From positions 3,348,001 to 3,412,000 of the forward strand of contig NZ_CP013293.1 in assembly GCF_001456155.1 (NCBI RefSeq): a stretch of 64,000 nucleotides of DNA. Reading direction: 5' to 3'. Below, in pieces: positions 1 to 9,052 of the stretch. This DNA comes from Chryseobacterium sp. IHB B 17019. GTDB lineage: Bacteria; Bacteroidota; Bacteroidia; Flavobacteriales; Weeksellaceae. The position numbers and the translations under genes were made by a program. The notes under the pieces are model-generated. The model had not been told where the DNA came from. It did not search any database and saw nothing but the letters and a program-made list of their open reading frames with translations. Each line of letters starts with the position of its first letter. Positions within the stretch are counted from its first letter, which is position 1.

Positions 1-515
1 GGAATCTGATTTTCTTTAGGCAAAATAAATTCGTTTCCTTCATCATCCAGCAAAATCACGTGCTTGTGACGGATATGGTGGATTTCCCCGATTACAATTT
101 CCCCGATCCTGTCTTTAAACTGCTCATACAACATGGCATTGTTGTGTTCCTGCAATTTCGTAGCCAAAATCTGTTTCAAAGTAAGGATATTTCTTCTTCC
201 CAACTGTGCAACAGGAATTTCCATCGTAAAATCTTCTCCTACTTCGAAGGTAGGGTCAATTTTTTTAGCTTCCGAGATTTCAATTTCCAAATCATCATCT
301 TCAGACATCTCGTCCTCAACAATAGTTTTATTCAAAAATATCTGAAAATCTCCTTTATCAGGGTTTACAATCACATCAAAATGATCATCCGAATCGTATC
401 TTTTTCTTAAAAGTGTCTTCAGCGAATCTTCAATAATTGCCATAAGATCAATCTTACTGATCCCTTTTTCGTCTTTAAAATCACCAAAGGATTCAATCAA
501 CGCTATATTGTCCAT
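1..515 (-). CDS. nusA: Transcription termination/antitermination factor NusA, N-terminal part (cut by window edge)
   Basis: The minus-strand frame opens with ATG at 513-515 and runs without a stop off the left edge, giving about 171 residues. It begins MDNIALIESFGDFKDEKG and contains RKRYDSDDHFDVIVNPDKG, the RNA-polymerase-binding N-terminal domain of NusA, followed by the start of the S1 region (the DRIGEIVIGEIHHI stretch). NusA binds elongating RNA polymerase and modulates pausing, termination and antitermination. It lies directly downstream of rimP, the classical rimP-nusA order, with only 16 bases between them, so the two are surely co-transcribed. The C-terminal S1/KH part is outside the window. 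Confidence 0.93.
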   Translation of the reverse strand, partial: MDNIALIESFGDFKDEKGISKIDLMAIIEDSLKTLLRKRYDSDDHFDVIVNPDKGDFQIFLNKTIVEDEMSEDDDLEIEISEAKKIDPTFEVGEDFTMEIPVAQLGRRNILTLKQILATKLQEHNNAMLYEQFKDRIGEIVIGEIHHIRHKHVILLDDEGNEFILPKENQI

Positions 516-531
516 CTATTCTTTTTTCTTT

Positions 532-999
532 TTAAAATTTAATTGTTACTAATGCTTTTTTAATCTCAGAGTACGGAATTTCTTTTTCCTCCTCCACATC
601 TACTTTTCCTTTACCGATATCTTTCGGTTTGCGGTAACGCAGAATAAGCGTAATCTTTTCTTCATCTATTTTCGCCAGCTCACCCTCAATTTTCGTAGAG
701 TCATTAAGTAAAACCTCAATTTCTCTTCCTAAATTTTTGGCAAACTGTCTCGGAGTGGCAAGAGGCTCGCTCAGTCCCGCAGACATTACCTGAAGGCTGA
801 AGTCGTGCTCCTCACGATCCATATTGAATTCTATGGCACGGCTTGCGTCAAGGCAGTCCTGCAAAGAAACTCCATTGTCACCATCTAAAATCACTGTAAT
901 GTCATCCCCCGCAGAAAATTTCAAATCAATAAGAAATAAATCTTTTCTGGTTTCAAGGAATTCATTTAATAATTCTTCAATTTTTTTTCTAAACTCCAT
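532..999 (-). CDS. rimP: Ribosome maturation factor RimP
   Basis: This encodes 155 residues starting MEFRKKIEELLNEFLE. RimP assists maturation of the 30S ribosomal subunit. The family features are a hydrophobic core with GVSLQDCLDASRAIE (close to the family's 'v..DDC..vSr.i...Ld') and LQVMSAGLSEPLATPRQF, matching the conserved 'ev.SPGldRpL..p.df' loop, here with AGLSEPL. The frame stays open 44 codons upstream to an ATG at 1131, but that extension is Cys/Phe-rich, crosses the likely promoter, and is not RimP-like, so the ATG at 999 is preferred. It sits immediately upstream of nusA. Confidence 0.93.
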   Translation of the reverse strand: MEFRKKIEELLNEFLETRKDLFLIDLKFSAGDDITVILDGDNGVSLQDCLDASRAIEFNMDREEHDFSLQVMSAGLSEPLATPRQFAKNLGREIEVLLNDSTKIEGELAKIDEEKITLILRYRKPKDIGKGKVDVEEEKEIPYSEIKKALVTIKF

Positions 1000-1029
1000 A
1001 CAATACTTAAAATCATGATTTACCGTACG

Positions 1030-1056
1030 AAAAAAGGCTTTCTTCCGAAGGCCTTC
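1030..1056 (-). promoter_or_regulatory. Terminator-like hairpin in the rimP-nusA leader
   Basis: Read on the minus strand, an AAGGC arm (1055-1051) pairs with GCCTT (38-34 of the 1000s, i.e. 1038-1034) and is followed by a run of Ts (1035-1030). The stem is only 5 bp and the left arm lies inside the palindrome GAAGGCCTTC (1047-1056). It lies between promoter and start codon, where an attenuator would be expected. Function is inferred only. Confidence 0.3.
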
Positions 1057-1081
1057 GCATGTTTTTCCTGTAAATCCAATG

Positions 1082-1111
1082 CAAATATACAAAATTTTAT
1101 TAAAAAAGCAA
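1082..1111 (-). promoter_or_regulatory. Probable rimP-nusA promoter (Bacteroidota type)
   Basis: On the minus strand TATATTTG (1089-1082) matches the Bacteroidota -7 consensus TAnnTTTG, with TTG (1111-1109) 19 bases upstream as the -33 element. It precedes an 80-base leader before the rimP ATG and argues for the shorter rimP start. Confidence 0.6.
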
Positions 1112-1185
1112 AACATCTTATTATCAAGCAAATATGTTAATATTCATTTACATTAAATTAAAAGTGGTAATGAATGTATTTTTAT

Positions 1186-1193
1186 TATTTTTG
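1186..1193 (+). promoter_or_regulatory. Candidate -7 box for the polysaccharide locus (ugd)
   Basis: TATTTTTG fits TAnnTTTG and lies 26 bases before the ugd start. No good TTG -33 element is visible at the usual spacing. Confidence 0.4.
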
Positions 1194-1219
1194 TCATTGA
1201 ATTTTTAAAAACATACATT

Positions 1220-2533
1220 TTGAATATTACCATTGTAGGAACAGGTTATGTAGGATTAGTTACAGGAACTACCTTAGCAGAACTTGGCAATTCAGTATAC
1301 TGTGTAGATATTGATGAGAAAAAAGTAGAAGGTATGAAAAACGGCGTCGTTCCCATCTATGAGCCGAACCTTGAAGAAATGTTCCTAAGAAACATTCAGG
1401 CAGAAAGATTATTCTTCACTACTGATTTAAAGGAAGCCTTAGACAAAAGCGAAGTTATTTATCTGGCCTTACCTACTCCTCCGGGAGAAGACGGATCCGC
1501 CGACCTTTCTTATGTACTGAAAGTTGCAAATGATATCGGGGAAATGATGACCGAATATAAGGTTGTCGTTAACAAAAGTACCGTTCCCGTAGGTACAGCA
1601 GATAAAGTAAGAGAAGTCATTGCTTCAAAAACTCAAATTCCTTTCGATGTAGTTTCCAATCCGGAATTTTTAAGAGAAGGTTTTGCTGTTGAAGATTCTA
1701 TGAATCCAGCGAGAGTGGTTGTAGGAGCAAGCTCTGAAAAAGCCCAAGATATTATGGCGAAGATCTATCAGCCATTTACCAATACCGGTATTCCTATTAT
1801 ATTTATGGATGAAAAATCTTCTGAGCTTACAAAATATGCCGCCAATTCATTTTTAGCCGTAAAAATTACCTTTATGAATGAAATCGCCAATTATTGCGAA
1901 AAAGTAGGCGCAGACGTTGATAAAGTGAGATTGGGAATGGGAAGTGACGACAGAATCGGGCACAGATTCTTATTTCCGGGCATCGGATATGGCGGAAGCT
2001 GTTTTCCGAAAGATGTAAAAGCATTAATAAGATCAGGAAAGCAGGAAAATTTCAATTTTCAGATATTAGAAGCAACAGAAAATGTAAATATTGCCCAAAA
2101 AGTAATCCTTGTTTCAGAAATTGAAAAATATTTCGGTGGAAATATCGAAGGTAAGACCATTGCAATGTGGGGATTGGCCTTCAAAGCTAATACAGACGAC
2201 ATCCGCGAAGCTTCATCTTTAGACAATATTGATCTTTTATTAAAAAAAGGCGCAAAAATTGTTGCTTATGATACCATTGCGGAAAGTAACGTTCAAAAAG
2301 TTTTAGGAGATAAAATACAATATGCGAAAAGCATGTATGAAGCTCTGGAAAGTGCTGATGCATTATTTATCGCAACAGAATGGCCTGAATTTAAAAACCC
2401 TAACTTTGAATTAATGGCTAAGAAAATGAAAAACAAGGTGATTTTCGACGGAAGAAATATGTATCCATTGGAAATCCCTGAGCAGAACGGATTCTTTTAT
2501 AAGAGTATCGGACGTAAAACAATTGTAAACTAA
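1220..2533 (+). CDS. ugd: UDP-glucose 6-dehydrogenase
   Basis: The 437-residue product oxidises UDP-glucose to UDP-glucuronate in the cytoplasm with two NAD+. The Rossmann motif GTGYVGLVTG is at residues 7-16, the central linking region includes NKSTVPVGT and SNPEFLREG, and the catalytic cysteine is Cys261 in GYGGSCFPKD. The length is normal for the family. The start codon is TTG, since no in-frame ATG precedes the Rossmann strand and MNITIVGTG is the expected N-terminus. It opens the polysaccharide locus, four bases before rfbB, so UDP-glucuronate (or a sugar made from it) is a likely repeat-unit building block. Confidence 0.96.
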   Translation: MNITIVGTGYVGLVTGTTLAELGNSVYCVDIDEKKVEGMKNGVVPIYEPNLEEMFLRNIQAERLFFTTDLKEALDKSEVIYLALPTPPGEDGSADLSYVLKVANDIGEMMTEYKVVVNKSTVPVGTADKVREVIASKTQIPFDVVSNPEFLREGFAVEDSMNPARVVVGASSEKAQDIMAKIYQPFTNTGIPIIFMDEKSSELTKYAANSFLAVKITFMNEIANYCEKVGADVDKVRLGMGSDDRIGHRFLFPGIGYGGSCFPKDVKALIRSGKQENFNFQILEATENVNIAQKVILVSEIEKYFGGNIEGKTIAMWGLAFKANTDDIREASSLDNIDLLLKKGAKIVAYDTIAESNVQKVLGDKIQYAKSMYEALESADALFIATEWPEFKNPNFELMAKKMKNKVIFDGRNMYPLEIPEQNGFFYKSIGRKTIVN

Positions 2534-2537
2534 AAAA

Positions 2538-3617
2538 ATGAAAAATATAATTATTACCGGTGGAGCAGGTTTCATTGGTTCCCACGTTGTAAGAGAGTTT
2601 GTAAAAAACAATCCGAACACAACGATTATTAACCTTGACGCTCTAACCTATGCTGGAAATCTGGAAAACTTAAAGGATATTGAAAATGAGCCTAATTATG
2701 TTTTCGAAAAAGCAGACATCACAAAACCTGAAGAATTAAGAAAAATATTCGAAAAATACAATCCGGACGCTGTTGTTCACCTGGCTGCAGAAAGTCATGT
2801 TGACAGAAGTATCACAGATCCGATGGCGTTTATCAGCACCAACGTAAACGGAACGGCAAACCTCCTGAATCTTTGTAAAGAATTCTGGACCCTGAATCCG
2901 GATCACACACACGGAAGATTCCCAAATGAAAAAAGAACCAACCTATTTTACCATATTTCTACAGACGAAGTGTACGGAAGTTTAGGGGAAACAGGTTTCT
3001 TTTTGGAAACAACTTCTTACGACCCACAATCTCCATATTCGGCTTCAAAAGCGGCTTCTGACCACTTGGTGAGAGCTTACGGAAATACTTACGGAATGCC
3101 GTTTATCGTTTCCAACTGTTCCAATAATTACGGCCCGAATCATTTCCCAGAAAAATTGATTCCGCTTTGTATTTCAAATATTATTAACGAAAAGCCCTTG
3201 CCTATCTACGGTGACGGAAAATATACAAGAGACTGGTTATTCGTAATCGACCATGCGAGAGCAATTCATCAGATTTTTAATGAAGCTAAAACTGGAGAAA
3301 CGTACAATATCGGAGGTTTCAACGAATGGCAGAATATTGATCTCGTAAAAGAATTAATCAAGCAAATGGATGCAAAACTAGGAAGACCGGAAGGTTATTC
3401 TGAAAAATTAATCACATTTGTAAAAGACAGACCTGGTCATGACAAGCGTTACGCCATCGATGCAACAAAATTAAATCAGGATCTTGGCTGGAAACCATCT
3501 GTAACTTTCGAGGAAGGATTAGGAAAAACCATCGACTGGTATCTTGAAAATAAAGAATGGCTGGAAAATGTGACTTCTGGTAATTATCAGGCTTATTACG
3601 AGAAACAATATAATTAA
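2538..3617 (+). CDS. rfbB: dTDP-glucose 4,6-dehydratase
   Basis: The 359-residue extended SDR enzyme converts dTDP-glucose to dTDP-4-keto-6-deoxyglucose. It shows the NAD motif GGAGFIGS (residues 8-15), the TDE triad residues Thr142-Asp143-Glu144 in STDEVYGS, and Tyr167/Lys171 in SPYSASK. PIYGDGKYTRDWLFV is the characteristic substrate-domain motif. It acts one step after RfbA, encoded 0.5 kb downstream. The next two rhamnose genes, rfbC and rfbD, are missing from the window. The product therefore most likely feeds the two amino-sugar branches encoded at 7.3-10.2 kb and 17.5-19.3 kb. Confidence 0.97.
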   Translation: MKNIIITGGAGFIGSHVVREFVKNNPNTTIINLDALTYAGNLENLKDIENEPNYVFEKADITKPEELRKIFEKYNPDAVVHLAAESHVDRSITDPMAFISTNVNGTANLLNLCKEFWTLNPDHTHGRFPNEKRTNLFYHISTDEVYGSLGETGFFLETTSYDPQSPYSASKAASDHLVRAYGNTYGMPFIVSNCSNNYGPNHFPEKLIPLCISNIINEKPLPIYGDGKYTRDWLFVIDHARAIHQIFNEAKTGETYNIGGFNEWQNIDLVKELIKQMDAKLGRPEGYSEKLITFVKDRPGHDKRYAIDATKLNQDLGWKPSVTFEEGLGKTIDWYLENKEWLENVTSGNYQAYYEKQYN

Positions 3618-3618
3618 T

Positions 3619-4080
3619 ATGAGATTTTTTCTCACTTTTTTTACAGTTTTAATTTCTTTTACAGCATTTGCACAGAGCCCTTCCGCACCATCTATGCCAA
3701 AAGAAAATCAAATTGCATTAATAGAAGAATTTGTTAAAGTTTCCCATTACGAAAAATCTTTAAAAAAATTTGGGATGAATTATATCTATCTCCAAATGTT
3801 TAAAGATGAAAATGGGAAAGAAATAAGGATTCTATCAACCGAGCAGGCAGAAAGTATACTTAAAAACTTTAATTTTAATTCTTTTAAAGAAAAAAGTATT
3901 TATAATGCATTTTCACTTGTTTCGGAAGAGAATCTAAAAGCTTTGATAGAGTTTTATAAAAGTCCAAACGCAAGAATGACCAAGTTTGGTGATTTATTCA
4001 TAAATAATGATGTAATTATCCTAAACTTTATCAGTTATCTTAATAAACAAATTGAAGAATACACAAAAGACAAAAAATGA
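3619..4080 (+). CDS. Secreted protein, possibly DUF2059-like, function unknown
   Basis: A 153-residue protein with a clear signal peptide (hydrophobic residues 3-17, then AFAQ, likely cleavage near residue 19). The mature part is alpha-helical and charged. The stretch [21 protein letters not shown] resembles the 'l..fY.sp.g' helix of DUF2059 proteins, but this is a weak match. It starts one base after the rfbB stop and overlaps the rfbA start by four bases (ATGA), so it is embedded in the dTDP-sugar operon where rfbC or rfbD would often sit. Any role in polysaccharide export or assembly is guesswork from position. Confidence 0.8.
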   Translation: MRFFLTFFTVLISFTAFAQSPSAPSMPKENQIALIEEFVKVSHYEKSLKKFGMNYIYLQMFKDENGKEIRILSTEQAESILKNFNFNSFKEKSIYNAFSLVSEENLKALIEFYKSPNARMTKFGDLFINNDVIILNFISYLNKQIEEYTKDKK

Positions 4081-4940
4081 AAGGAATAATATTAGCCGGA
4101 GGTTCCGGAACAAGACTTTACCCTCTTACCATCGCAGTCAGCAAGCAACTTATGCCTGTTTATGACAAACCGATGATCTATTATCCACTGTCAACCTTAT
4201 TATTGGCAGGAATTAAAGATATTTTAATCATCACGACACCGCATGACCAGGAAGGTTTTGTTAAGCTTTTAGGTGATGGCTCACAAATTGGATGTAATAT
4301 TGAATATGTAGTGCAGCCAAGTCCAGACGGATTAGCCCAAGCTTTTATTTTAGGAGATAAATTTATCGGAGACGATGCTGCGGCATTAGTTTTAGGTGAC
4401 AATATATTCTATGGCTCCGAGATGGGAACTTTACTTAAAGACAAAACAAATCCGGATGGAGGTGTTGTCTTCGCTTATCACGTTTCAGATCCGGAAAGAT
4501 ATGGTGTTGTAGAATTTGACGATGATTTTAAGGCGGTTTCCATTGAAGAAAAACCGTTGAAACCAAAATCAAACTACGCTGTTCCGGGATTGTATTTCTA
4601 CGACAATAATGTTGTTGAAATTGCAAAAAACATCAAGCCTTCTCACAGAGGCGAGCTCGAAATCACAGACGTGAACAATGTTTATCTTCAGAAAGGAAAA
4701 CTTGAAGTAGGTGTTCTGGACAGAGGTACAGCGTGGCTGGATACAGGAACTTTTGATTCCCTGAACGACGCTTCAGAATTTGTAAGAGTAATTGAAAAAA
4801 GACAAGGCTTCAAAATCGGATGCATTGAAGAGATTGCTTTCAGAAATAAATTCATTAATGAAGAAAAGTTACTGGAAACGGCCACTAAATATGGAAAAAG
4901 CGGTTACGGTGAATACTTAAAACAATTAGTTAACAAATAA
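4077..4940 (+). CDS. rfbA: Glucose-1-phosphate thymidylyltransferase
   Basis: The 287-residue nucleotidyltransferase joins dTTP and glucose-1-phosphate to give dTDP-glucose. The nucleotide-binding signature [11 protein letters not shown] is at residues 8-18 with the catalytic-region [17 protein letters not shown] following, and [10 protein letters not shown] carries the metal-binding aspartate. [10 protein letters not shown] is the usual RmlA motif near the C-terminus. Length is normal. Its ATG overlaps the TGA of the preceding secreted-protein gene, implying translational coupling. It supplies RfbB with substrate. An AT-rich hairpin follows and a new promoter precedes wzm, so it probably ends the first transcription unit. 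Confidence 0.97.
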   Translation: MKGIILAGGSGTRLYPLTIAVSKQLMPVYDKPMIYYPLSTLLLAGIKDILIITTPHDQEGFVKLLGDGSQIGCNIEYVVQPSPDGLAQAFILGDKFIGDDAAALVLGDNIFYGSEMGTLLKDKTNPDGGVVFAYHVSDPERYGVVEFDDDFKAVSIEEKPLKPKSNYAVPGLYFYDNNVVEIAKNIKPSHRGELEITDVNNVYLQKGKLEVGVLDRGTAWLDTGTFDSLNDASEFVRVIEKRQGFKIGCIEEIAFRNKFINEEKLLETATKYGKSGYGEYLKQLVNK

Positions 4941-5000
4941 TCACGGCTAAATTAATAAATTTTAAATCTATTACCTTTATGGTTGATAGTTTTTGCGCGT

Positions 5001-5033
5001 AACAACAAATATTAATATATTAGTTGTTATTTT
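5001..5033 (+). terminator. Weak terminator-like hairpin after rfbA
   Basis: AACAAC (5001-5006) and GTTGTT (5023-5028) can pair around an AT-rich loop, followed by ATTTTCC. It sits 60 bases after rfbA. The stem is short and AT-rich. Confidence 0.35.
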
Positions 5034-5091
5034 CCTGTTTTATATGAATAATAATTCATAATAACGGAAATACCGGATAAATTAAATATTA

Positions 5092-5099
5092 TAAATTTG
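5092..5099 (+). promoter_or_regulatory. Candidate -7 box for wzm-wzt
   Basis: TAAATTTG matches TAnnTTTG and ends 17 bases before the wzm ATG. No -33 TTG is found at standard spacing. Confidence 0.45.
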
Positions 5100-5116
5100 C
5101 ATTAAATTTTACACAG

Positions 5117-5965
5117 ATGAGTGAACCACAACAAAAGTGGACTGAAACGATTGAAGCCAACCATTCTTTATTTGATTTAAAATTAAAAGAAGTCTGGAGA
5201 TACAAAGACCTTGTTTACATGTTTGTAAAAAGAGACTTTATATCCAGTTTTAAGCAAACAATTTTAGGACCGATCTGGTTTTTTATTAATCCTATTCTTA
5301 CAACGATTGTTTATCTGATCGTTTTCGGAAGAATAGCAAATCTCCCTACAGATGGTGCTCCGCCATTACTTTTTTATCTTGCAGGAGTTACCCTTTGGAA
5401 CTACTTTTCATCGTGTCTTTTAGGAACCTCATCCACATTTATAGGAAATGCCAATATTTTTGGCAAGGTATATTTCCCGAGACTCGTGACACCACTGTCT
5501 ATTGTTATATCCAATCTGATGCGTTTCGGGGTCCAGTTTGTACTGTTCATCATTGGATGGGCTTATTATTTGTCCAAAGGCGAAGTACATCCTAATCTAT
5601 GGATCTTAGCAACTCCGTTTCTGGTGATTTTAATGGCACTCTTTGCTCTTGGTGTGGGTATGATTTTTTCTGCATTAACGACAAAATATAAAGATTTAAG
5701 CATGTTGCTGGGATTCGGGGTCAGCTTGTATATGTATGCAACACCGGTGATTTATCCTACATCAGCTTTACCGGGATTCTTTAAAAAGATATCTTTTTAT
5801 AATCCTCTGACCGGTATTTTTGAATGCTTCAAATATGCCTGGCTAGGCGTAGGCGATTTCTCTCCAATGATGTTGATTATCAGCACATGCATTATTTTAA
5901 CTCTATTAATGCTTGGTACGCTCATTTTCAATAAAGTTGAGAAAACTTTCATGGACACAGTTTAA
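5117..5965 (+). CDS. wzm: ABC-2 type polysaccharide export permease (Wzm-like)
   Basis: A 282-residue inner-membrane protein with about six transmembrane segments and the ABC-2 permease layout of Wzm/KpsM/TagG. Near the N-terminus, LKEVWRYKDLVYMFVKRDFI leads to the family-typical KQTILGPIWFFINP. FGRIANLPTDGAPPLLFYLAG and the C-terminal YPTSALPG...FFKKISFYNPLTGIFE also match the family. It forms the membrane channel that moves lipid-linked polysaccharide out of the cytoplasm, powered by the ATPase encoded 36 bases downstream. This pair implies an ABC-transporter-dependent pathway, and no Wzx flippase or Wzy polymerase is visible nearby. Confidence 0.93.
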   Translation: MSEPQQKWTETIEANHSLFDLKLKEVWRYKDLVYMFVKRDFISSFKQTILGPIWFFINPILTTIVYLIVFGRIANLPTDGAPPLLFYLAGVTLWNYFSSCLLGTSSTFIGNANIFGKVYFPRLVTPLSIVISNLMRFGVQFVLFIIGWAYYLSKGEVHPNLWILATPFLVILMALFALGVGMIFSALTTKYKDLSMLLGFGVSLYMYATPVIYPTSALPGFFKKISFYNPLTGIFECFKYAWLGVGDFSPMMLIISTCIILTLLMLGTLIFNKVEKTFMDTV

Positions 5966-6001
5966 AAAGAATTATTAATTTCCCTAATTTAAATTAAAAA
6001 A

Positions 6002-7264
6002 ATGCTGGCTTTAAAAGCAGAAAACATATCAAAACAATATCGTCTGGGACAAGTGGGAACAGGCACACTATCCCATGACCTCAACCGGTTTTGGCACAAA
6101 GTAAGAGGAAAAGAAGATCCTTACCTGAAAATAGGTGATGCCAATGACAGAACCACAAAAGGAACTTCGGAATATGTTTGGTCACTTCGGGATATTAATT
6201 TCGAAATTGAGCAGGGAGACGCCGTTGGTATCATTGGAAGAAATGGCGCCGGAAAATCTACCCTTTTAAAACTTTTAAGTAAAGTAACAAAACCCACAAC
6301 TGGCCAAATATACACCAACGGAAGAATCGCTTCACTGTTGGAAGTAGGAACAGGTTTTCACCCTGAAATGACGGGCCGTGAAAATGTTTTCCTTAATGGT
6401 GCCATTTTAGGGATGACACGAAAAGAAATCACAAGAAAGTTTGACGAAATTGTAGATTTCTCAGGTGTTGAAAGGTATATTGACACTCCCGTAAAAAGAT
6501 ATTCTTCGGGGATGTATGTTCGTCTTGCCTTTGCGGTGGCTGCACACTTAGAATCTGAAATTTTGATCGTTGATGAAGTTTTAGCTGTAGGTGATGCGGA
6601 TTTCCAGAAAAAATGCCTGGGGAAAATGAATGACGTTACAAAGGGGGAAGGCAGAACTATTCTTTTCGTAAGCCACAATATGACAGCGGTGAAAGAGCTG
6701 TGCAGTAAAGGTATACTTCTTACTCACGGTAACCTTCAATATGAAGGTGACATGCTGAATACAATTATTGAATATCAAAAAACCAGCGCCAAAGCAAGTT
6801 CTTATCATTACAATGGTAACATTAATGAAGCTTTAGGAAACGAAAACATCAGAATAAAAGAATTTTCCGTAAAACCTATCACCGGCCAGCTGATTGATAT
6901 TGATTCCGGAGTGCGCGTAAAACTGGTTTTTCACAATTATTGTCCTAATATTACCCTTGATTCCACCTTTGAATTAAGGACTTACGAGGAGTTGGTAATT
7001 TTCCATGTGGGAAAAGCATTATCAGAAAACAACGATTCAAGAGTCGGAGAATATACCGTAGAATTTGACATACCAGCCGGCCTTTTGAACGCTGGAAACT
7101 ACTACTTTAAACTATATTTCGGGAAAGATCAAACCGTATTGTTATATGGAATCGACAATTTTGTCGGTTTTGAAGTAGAAAACGTAAAGGTAGGAAACAA
7201 AATGCATATCTATCCGGGTGTTACAAGACCTCATTTTGATTATAAAGTAGATTTCCATGGATAA
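6002..7264 (+). CDS. wzt: Polysaccharide export ABC ATPase with C-terminal carbohydrate-binding domain (Wzt-like)
   Basis: A 420-residue protein. The N-terminal ATPase has Walker A GRNGAGKST (residues 79-87), the signature YSSGMYVRLAFA and Walker B LIVDEVLAVGD. Residues from about 270 form an extra beta-rich domain with HNYCPNITLDSTFELRTYE, like the Wzt C-terminal domain that in known O-antigen exporters recognises a terminal modification of the chain before transport. A 65-residue stretch ahead of Walker A (HDLNRFWHKVRGKEDPY) is typical of this branch. Its last bases overlap the next gene by eight, so the two are translationally linked. It suggests that the exported glycan carries a specific end cap. 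Confidence 0.94.
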   Translation: MLALKAENISKQYRLGQVGTGTLSHDLNRFWHKVRGKEDPYLKIGDANDRTTKGTSEYVWSLRDINFEIEQGDAVGIIGRNGAGKSTLLKLLSKVTKPTTGQIYTNGRIASLLEVGTGFHPEMTGRENVFLNGAILGMTRKEITRKFDEIVDFSGVERYIDTPVKRYSSGMYVRLAFAVAAHLESEILIVDEVLAVGDADFQKKCLGKMNDVTKGEGRTILFVSHNMTAVKELCSKGILLTHGNLQYEGDMLNTIIEYQKTSAKASSYHYNGNINEALGNENIRIKEFSVKPITGQLIDIDSGVRVKLVFHNYCPNITLDSTFELRTYEELVIFHVGKALSENNDSRVGEYTVEFDIPAGLLNAGNYYFKLYFGKDQTVLLYGIDNFVGFEVENVKVGNKMHIYPGVTRPHFDYKVDFHG

Positions 7265-8108
7265 AGCCAAATATATACAATTCGATAAGATAGGTAGTTC
7301 GTCATTAGGCTTTATTACTGTTGCAGAAAATTTCAAAAATATACCCTTTGAAGTTAAACGTGTATATTGGACATATTATACACCGCAAGATGTAATAAGG
7401 GGTGGTCATGCACATAAAAATCTTGAGCAGATAATTATTGCAGTTTCAGGAGTTATTGAATTTAATACAGAGGATAAACAAGGAAATAAGCAAACTTTCA
7501 TTTTAGATAATCCATCCACAGGCTTATATTTACCAAAATTAGTGTGGAGAGATATAAAGTTTTCTCATAATTCCGTTTTATTGTGTTTAGCATCAGAATT
7601 TTACATTGAAGATGATTACATAAGAAATTACGAAGATTTTTTGAATCTTAATAACCTGCAATTAGTCAACTATACAAAAGATATTCTTGAAAAATCATGG
7701 AACTGGCTAAACGACCCGGAAATAAAGCACCTTACAAGCACTCCCGATTTCTCAAAAGAAGATCAGCAAAATTGGTTCTCGGGATTAGAAAAAAATGACT
7801 CCTATTGGGTGCAGGGCATTCAGTATGACAATAAAATTATTGGTGTTGCGGGATTAAAGAAAATTGATCCTTCAAAAAAAACCGCAGAATACTTCGGTTA
7901 TATTGGGGAGAAAGAATATTGGGGAAAAGGACTGAGTAAAGATTTGTTTAAATTAATTTTTAAAATTGCCAAAGATCAGTTTGCGCTGGAAAGTCTTTAT
8001 CTGAATGTTGTTCCGGATAATATCAGAGCTGTAAAATCTTATGAAAAGGCAGGTTTCTCAATATCTGACCGTACAGATTCTAATATAACAATGTCATTAA
8101 ATTTATAA
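7257..8108 (+). CDS. Fusion: dTDP-sugar 3,4-ketoisomerase (FdtA-like cupin) + GNAT N-acyltransferase
   Basis: A 283-residue two-domain protein. Residues 1-132 form a cupin of the FdtA/WxcM family, with His51 and His53 in RGGHAHK and the typical KRVYWTYYTPQDVIRG lead. FdtA converts dTDP-4-keto-6-deoxyglucose to the 3-keto sugar. Residues about 138-283 are a GNAT domain, with GEKEYWGKGLSKDLF as the acetyl-CoA loop and NIRAVKSYEKAGF as the terminal motif. The acetyltransferase half could N-acylate the 3-amino sugar made with the aminotransferase encoded at 9053, giving an Fuc3N- or Qui3N-type nucleotide sugar. In FdtABC systems the isomerase and acetyltransferase are usually separate proteins. 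The C4 configuration cannot be told from the sequence. Confidence 0.88.
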   Translation: MDKAKYIQFDKIGSSSLGFITVAENFKNIPFEVKRVYWTYYTPQDVIRGGHAHKNLEQIIIAVSGVIEFNTEDKQGNKQTFILDNPSTGLYLPKLVWRDIKFSHNSVLLCLASEFYIEDDYIRNYEDFLNLNNLQLVNYTKDILEKSWNWLNDPEIKHLTSTPDFSKEDQQNWFSGLEKNDSYWVQGIQYDNKIIGVAGLKKIDPSKKTAEYFGYIGEKEYWGKGLSKDLFKLIFKIAKDQFALESLYLNVVPDNIRAVKSYEKAGFSISDRTDSNITMSLNL

Positions 8109-8109
8109 C

Positions 8110-9042
8110 ATGAGTGTTGAAATAAAAAAATACACGCAGGAATATTTTAATGATTGGAATCGGTTTGTTGAGGAAAGCAAAAATGGACTCTTCTTTTTTA
8201 ACAGGGATTTCATGGAATATCATTCCGATCGTTTTACAGACCATTCGCTTTTGATTTTTAATAATAATAAAATCATCGCTGTTTTCCCTGCCAATGAATC
8301 CGGAAATGAGATTGTTTCTCACGGCGGACTTACTTTTGGATCGCTTATTTTATCACATTACATAAAAGCTTCTGAAGTTTTAGAAATTTTTAATGAAATA
8401 AAAAAATATTACAAAGCGCTTTCCTTTAATGAAATAATTTATAAAGCTGTTCCTCATATTTTTCACAAATACCCTTCCGAAGAAGATCTCTACGCACTTT
8501 TTCGTAACGAAGCAACGCTTTTCAGAAGAGATATTTCTTCTGTGATTGATCTTGCAAACCCTATCCGTTTTTCCGAAACAAAAAGACAACTCGTCAGAAA
8601 ATGCGAAGAAAAAAGTATCATAGTTGCAGAAAATGAAAATTTCGAGGAATATTGGGCATTACTCTCATCCGTTCTTCAAAAATTTGATGCAAAACCTGTA
8701 CACACGGTTGAAGAAATTAGAATGCTTAAAAAGAAATTTCCCGATAACATAAAGCTATTTGAAGCAAAAATTGAAAACAATCTCTTAGCAGGAATAGTTC
8801 TTTTCGACTTTGGAAATGTGGTTCACACACAATATATGGCGGCATCACAGGAAGGCAGAAAATTGGGAGCCTTGGATTTTATCAATCATACGCTGCTGCA
8901 AAAATTCAGTGACAGAAAATATTACAGCTTCGGGATTTCTACAGAGAAACAAGGTCAGTTTCTGAACGAAGGCCTGATTCAGCAGAAAGAAAATATGGGA
9001 GCGAGAGGAATTGCATTAGATTTTTACTCTATTAAACTTTAA
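8110..9042 (+). CDS. FemAB/GNAT-fold acyl- or aminoacyltransferase-like protein
   Basis: A 310-residue protein recognisable as a double GNAT-fold (FemAB/BioF2-like) enzyme: an N-terminal half with [20 protein letters not shown] and GGLTFGSLI, and a C-terminal half with [20 protein letters not shown] followed by [14 protein letters not shown], the family's conserved CoA- or tRNA-facing segment. Members transfer acyl or aminoacyl groups onto amino sugars or peptidoglycan. It lies two bases after the isomerase fusion and ten before the aminotransferase, so its substrate is probably the same 3-amino sugar or the growing glycan. The exact donor is unknown. Confidence 0.75.
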   Translation: MSVEIKKYTQEYFNDWNRFVEESKNGLFFFNRDFMEYHSDRFTDHSLLIFNNNKIIAVFPANESGNEIVSHGGLTFGSLILSHYIKASEVLEIFNEIKKYYKALSFNEIIYKAVPHIFHKYPSEEDLYALFRNEATLFRRDISSVIDLANPIRFSETKRQLVRKCEEKSIIVAENENFEEYWALLSSVLQKFDAKPVHTVEEIRMLKKKFPDNIKLFEAKIENNLLAGIVLFDFGNVVHTQYMAASQEGRKLGALDFINHTLLQKFSDRKYYSFGISTEKQGQFLNEGLIQQKENMGARGIALDFYSIKL

Positions 9043-9052
9043 ATTAAACCAA

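Noticed and set aside
1000..1131. In-frame upstream extension of rimP
   Set aside because: The extra 44 residues are not RimP-like and cross the likely promoter; the ATG at 999 is the family start.
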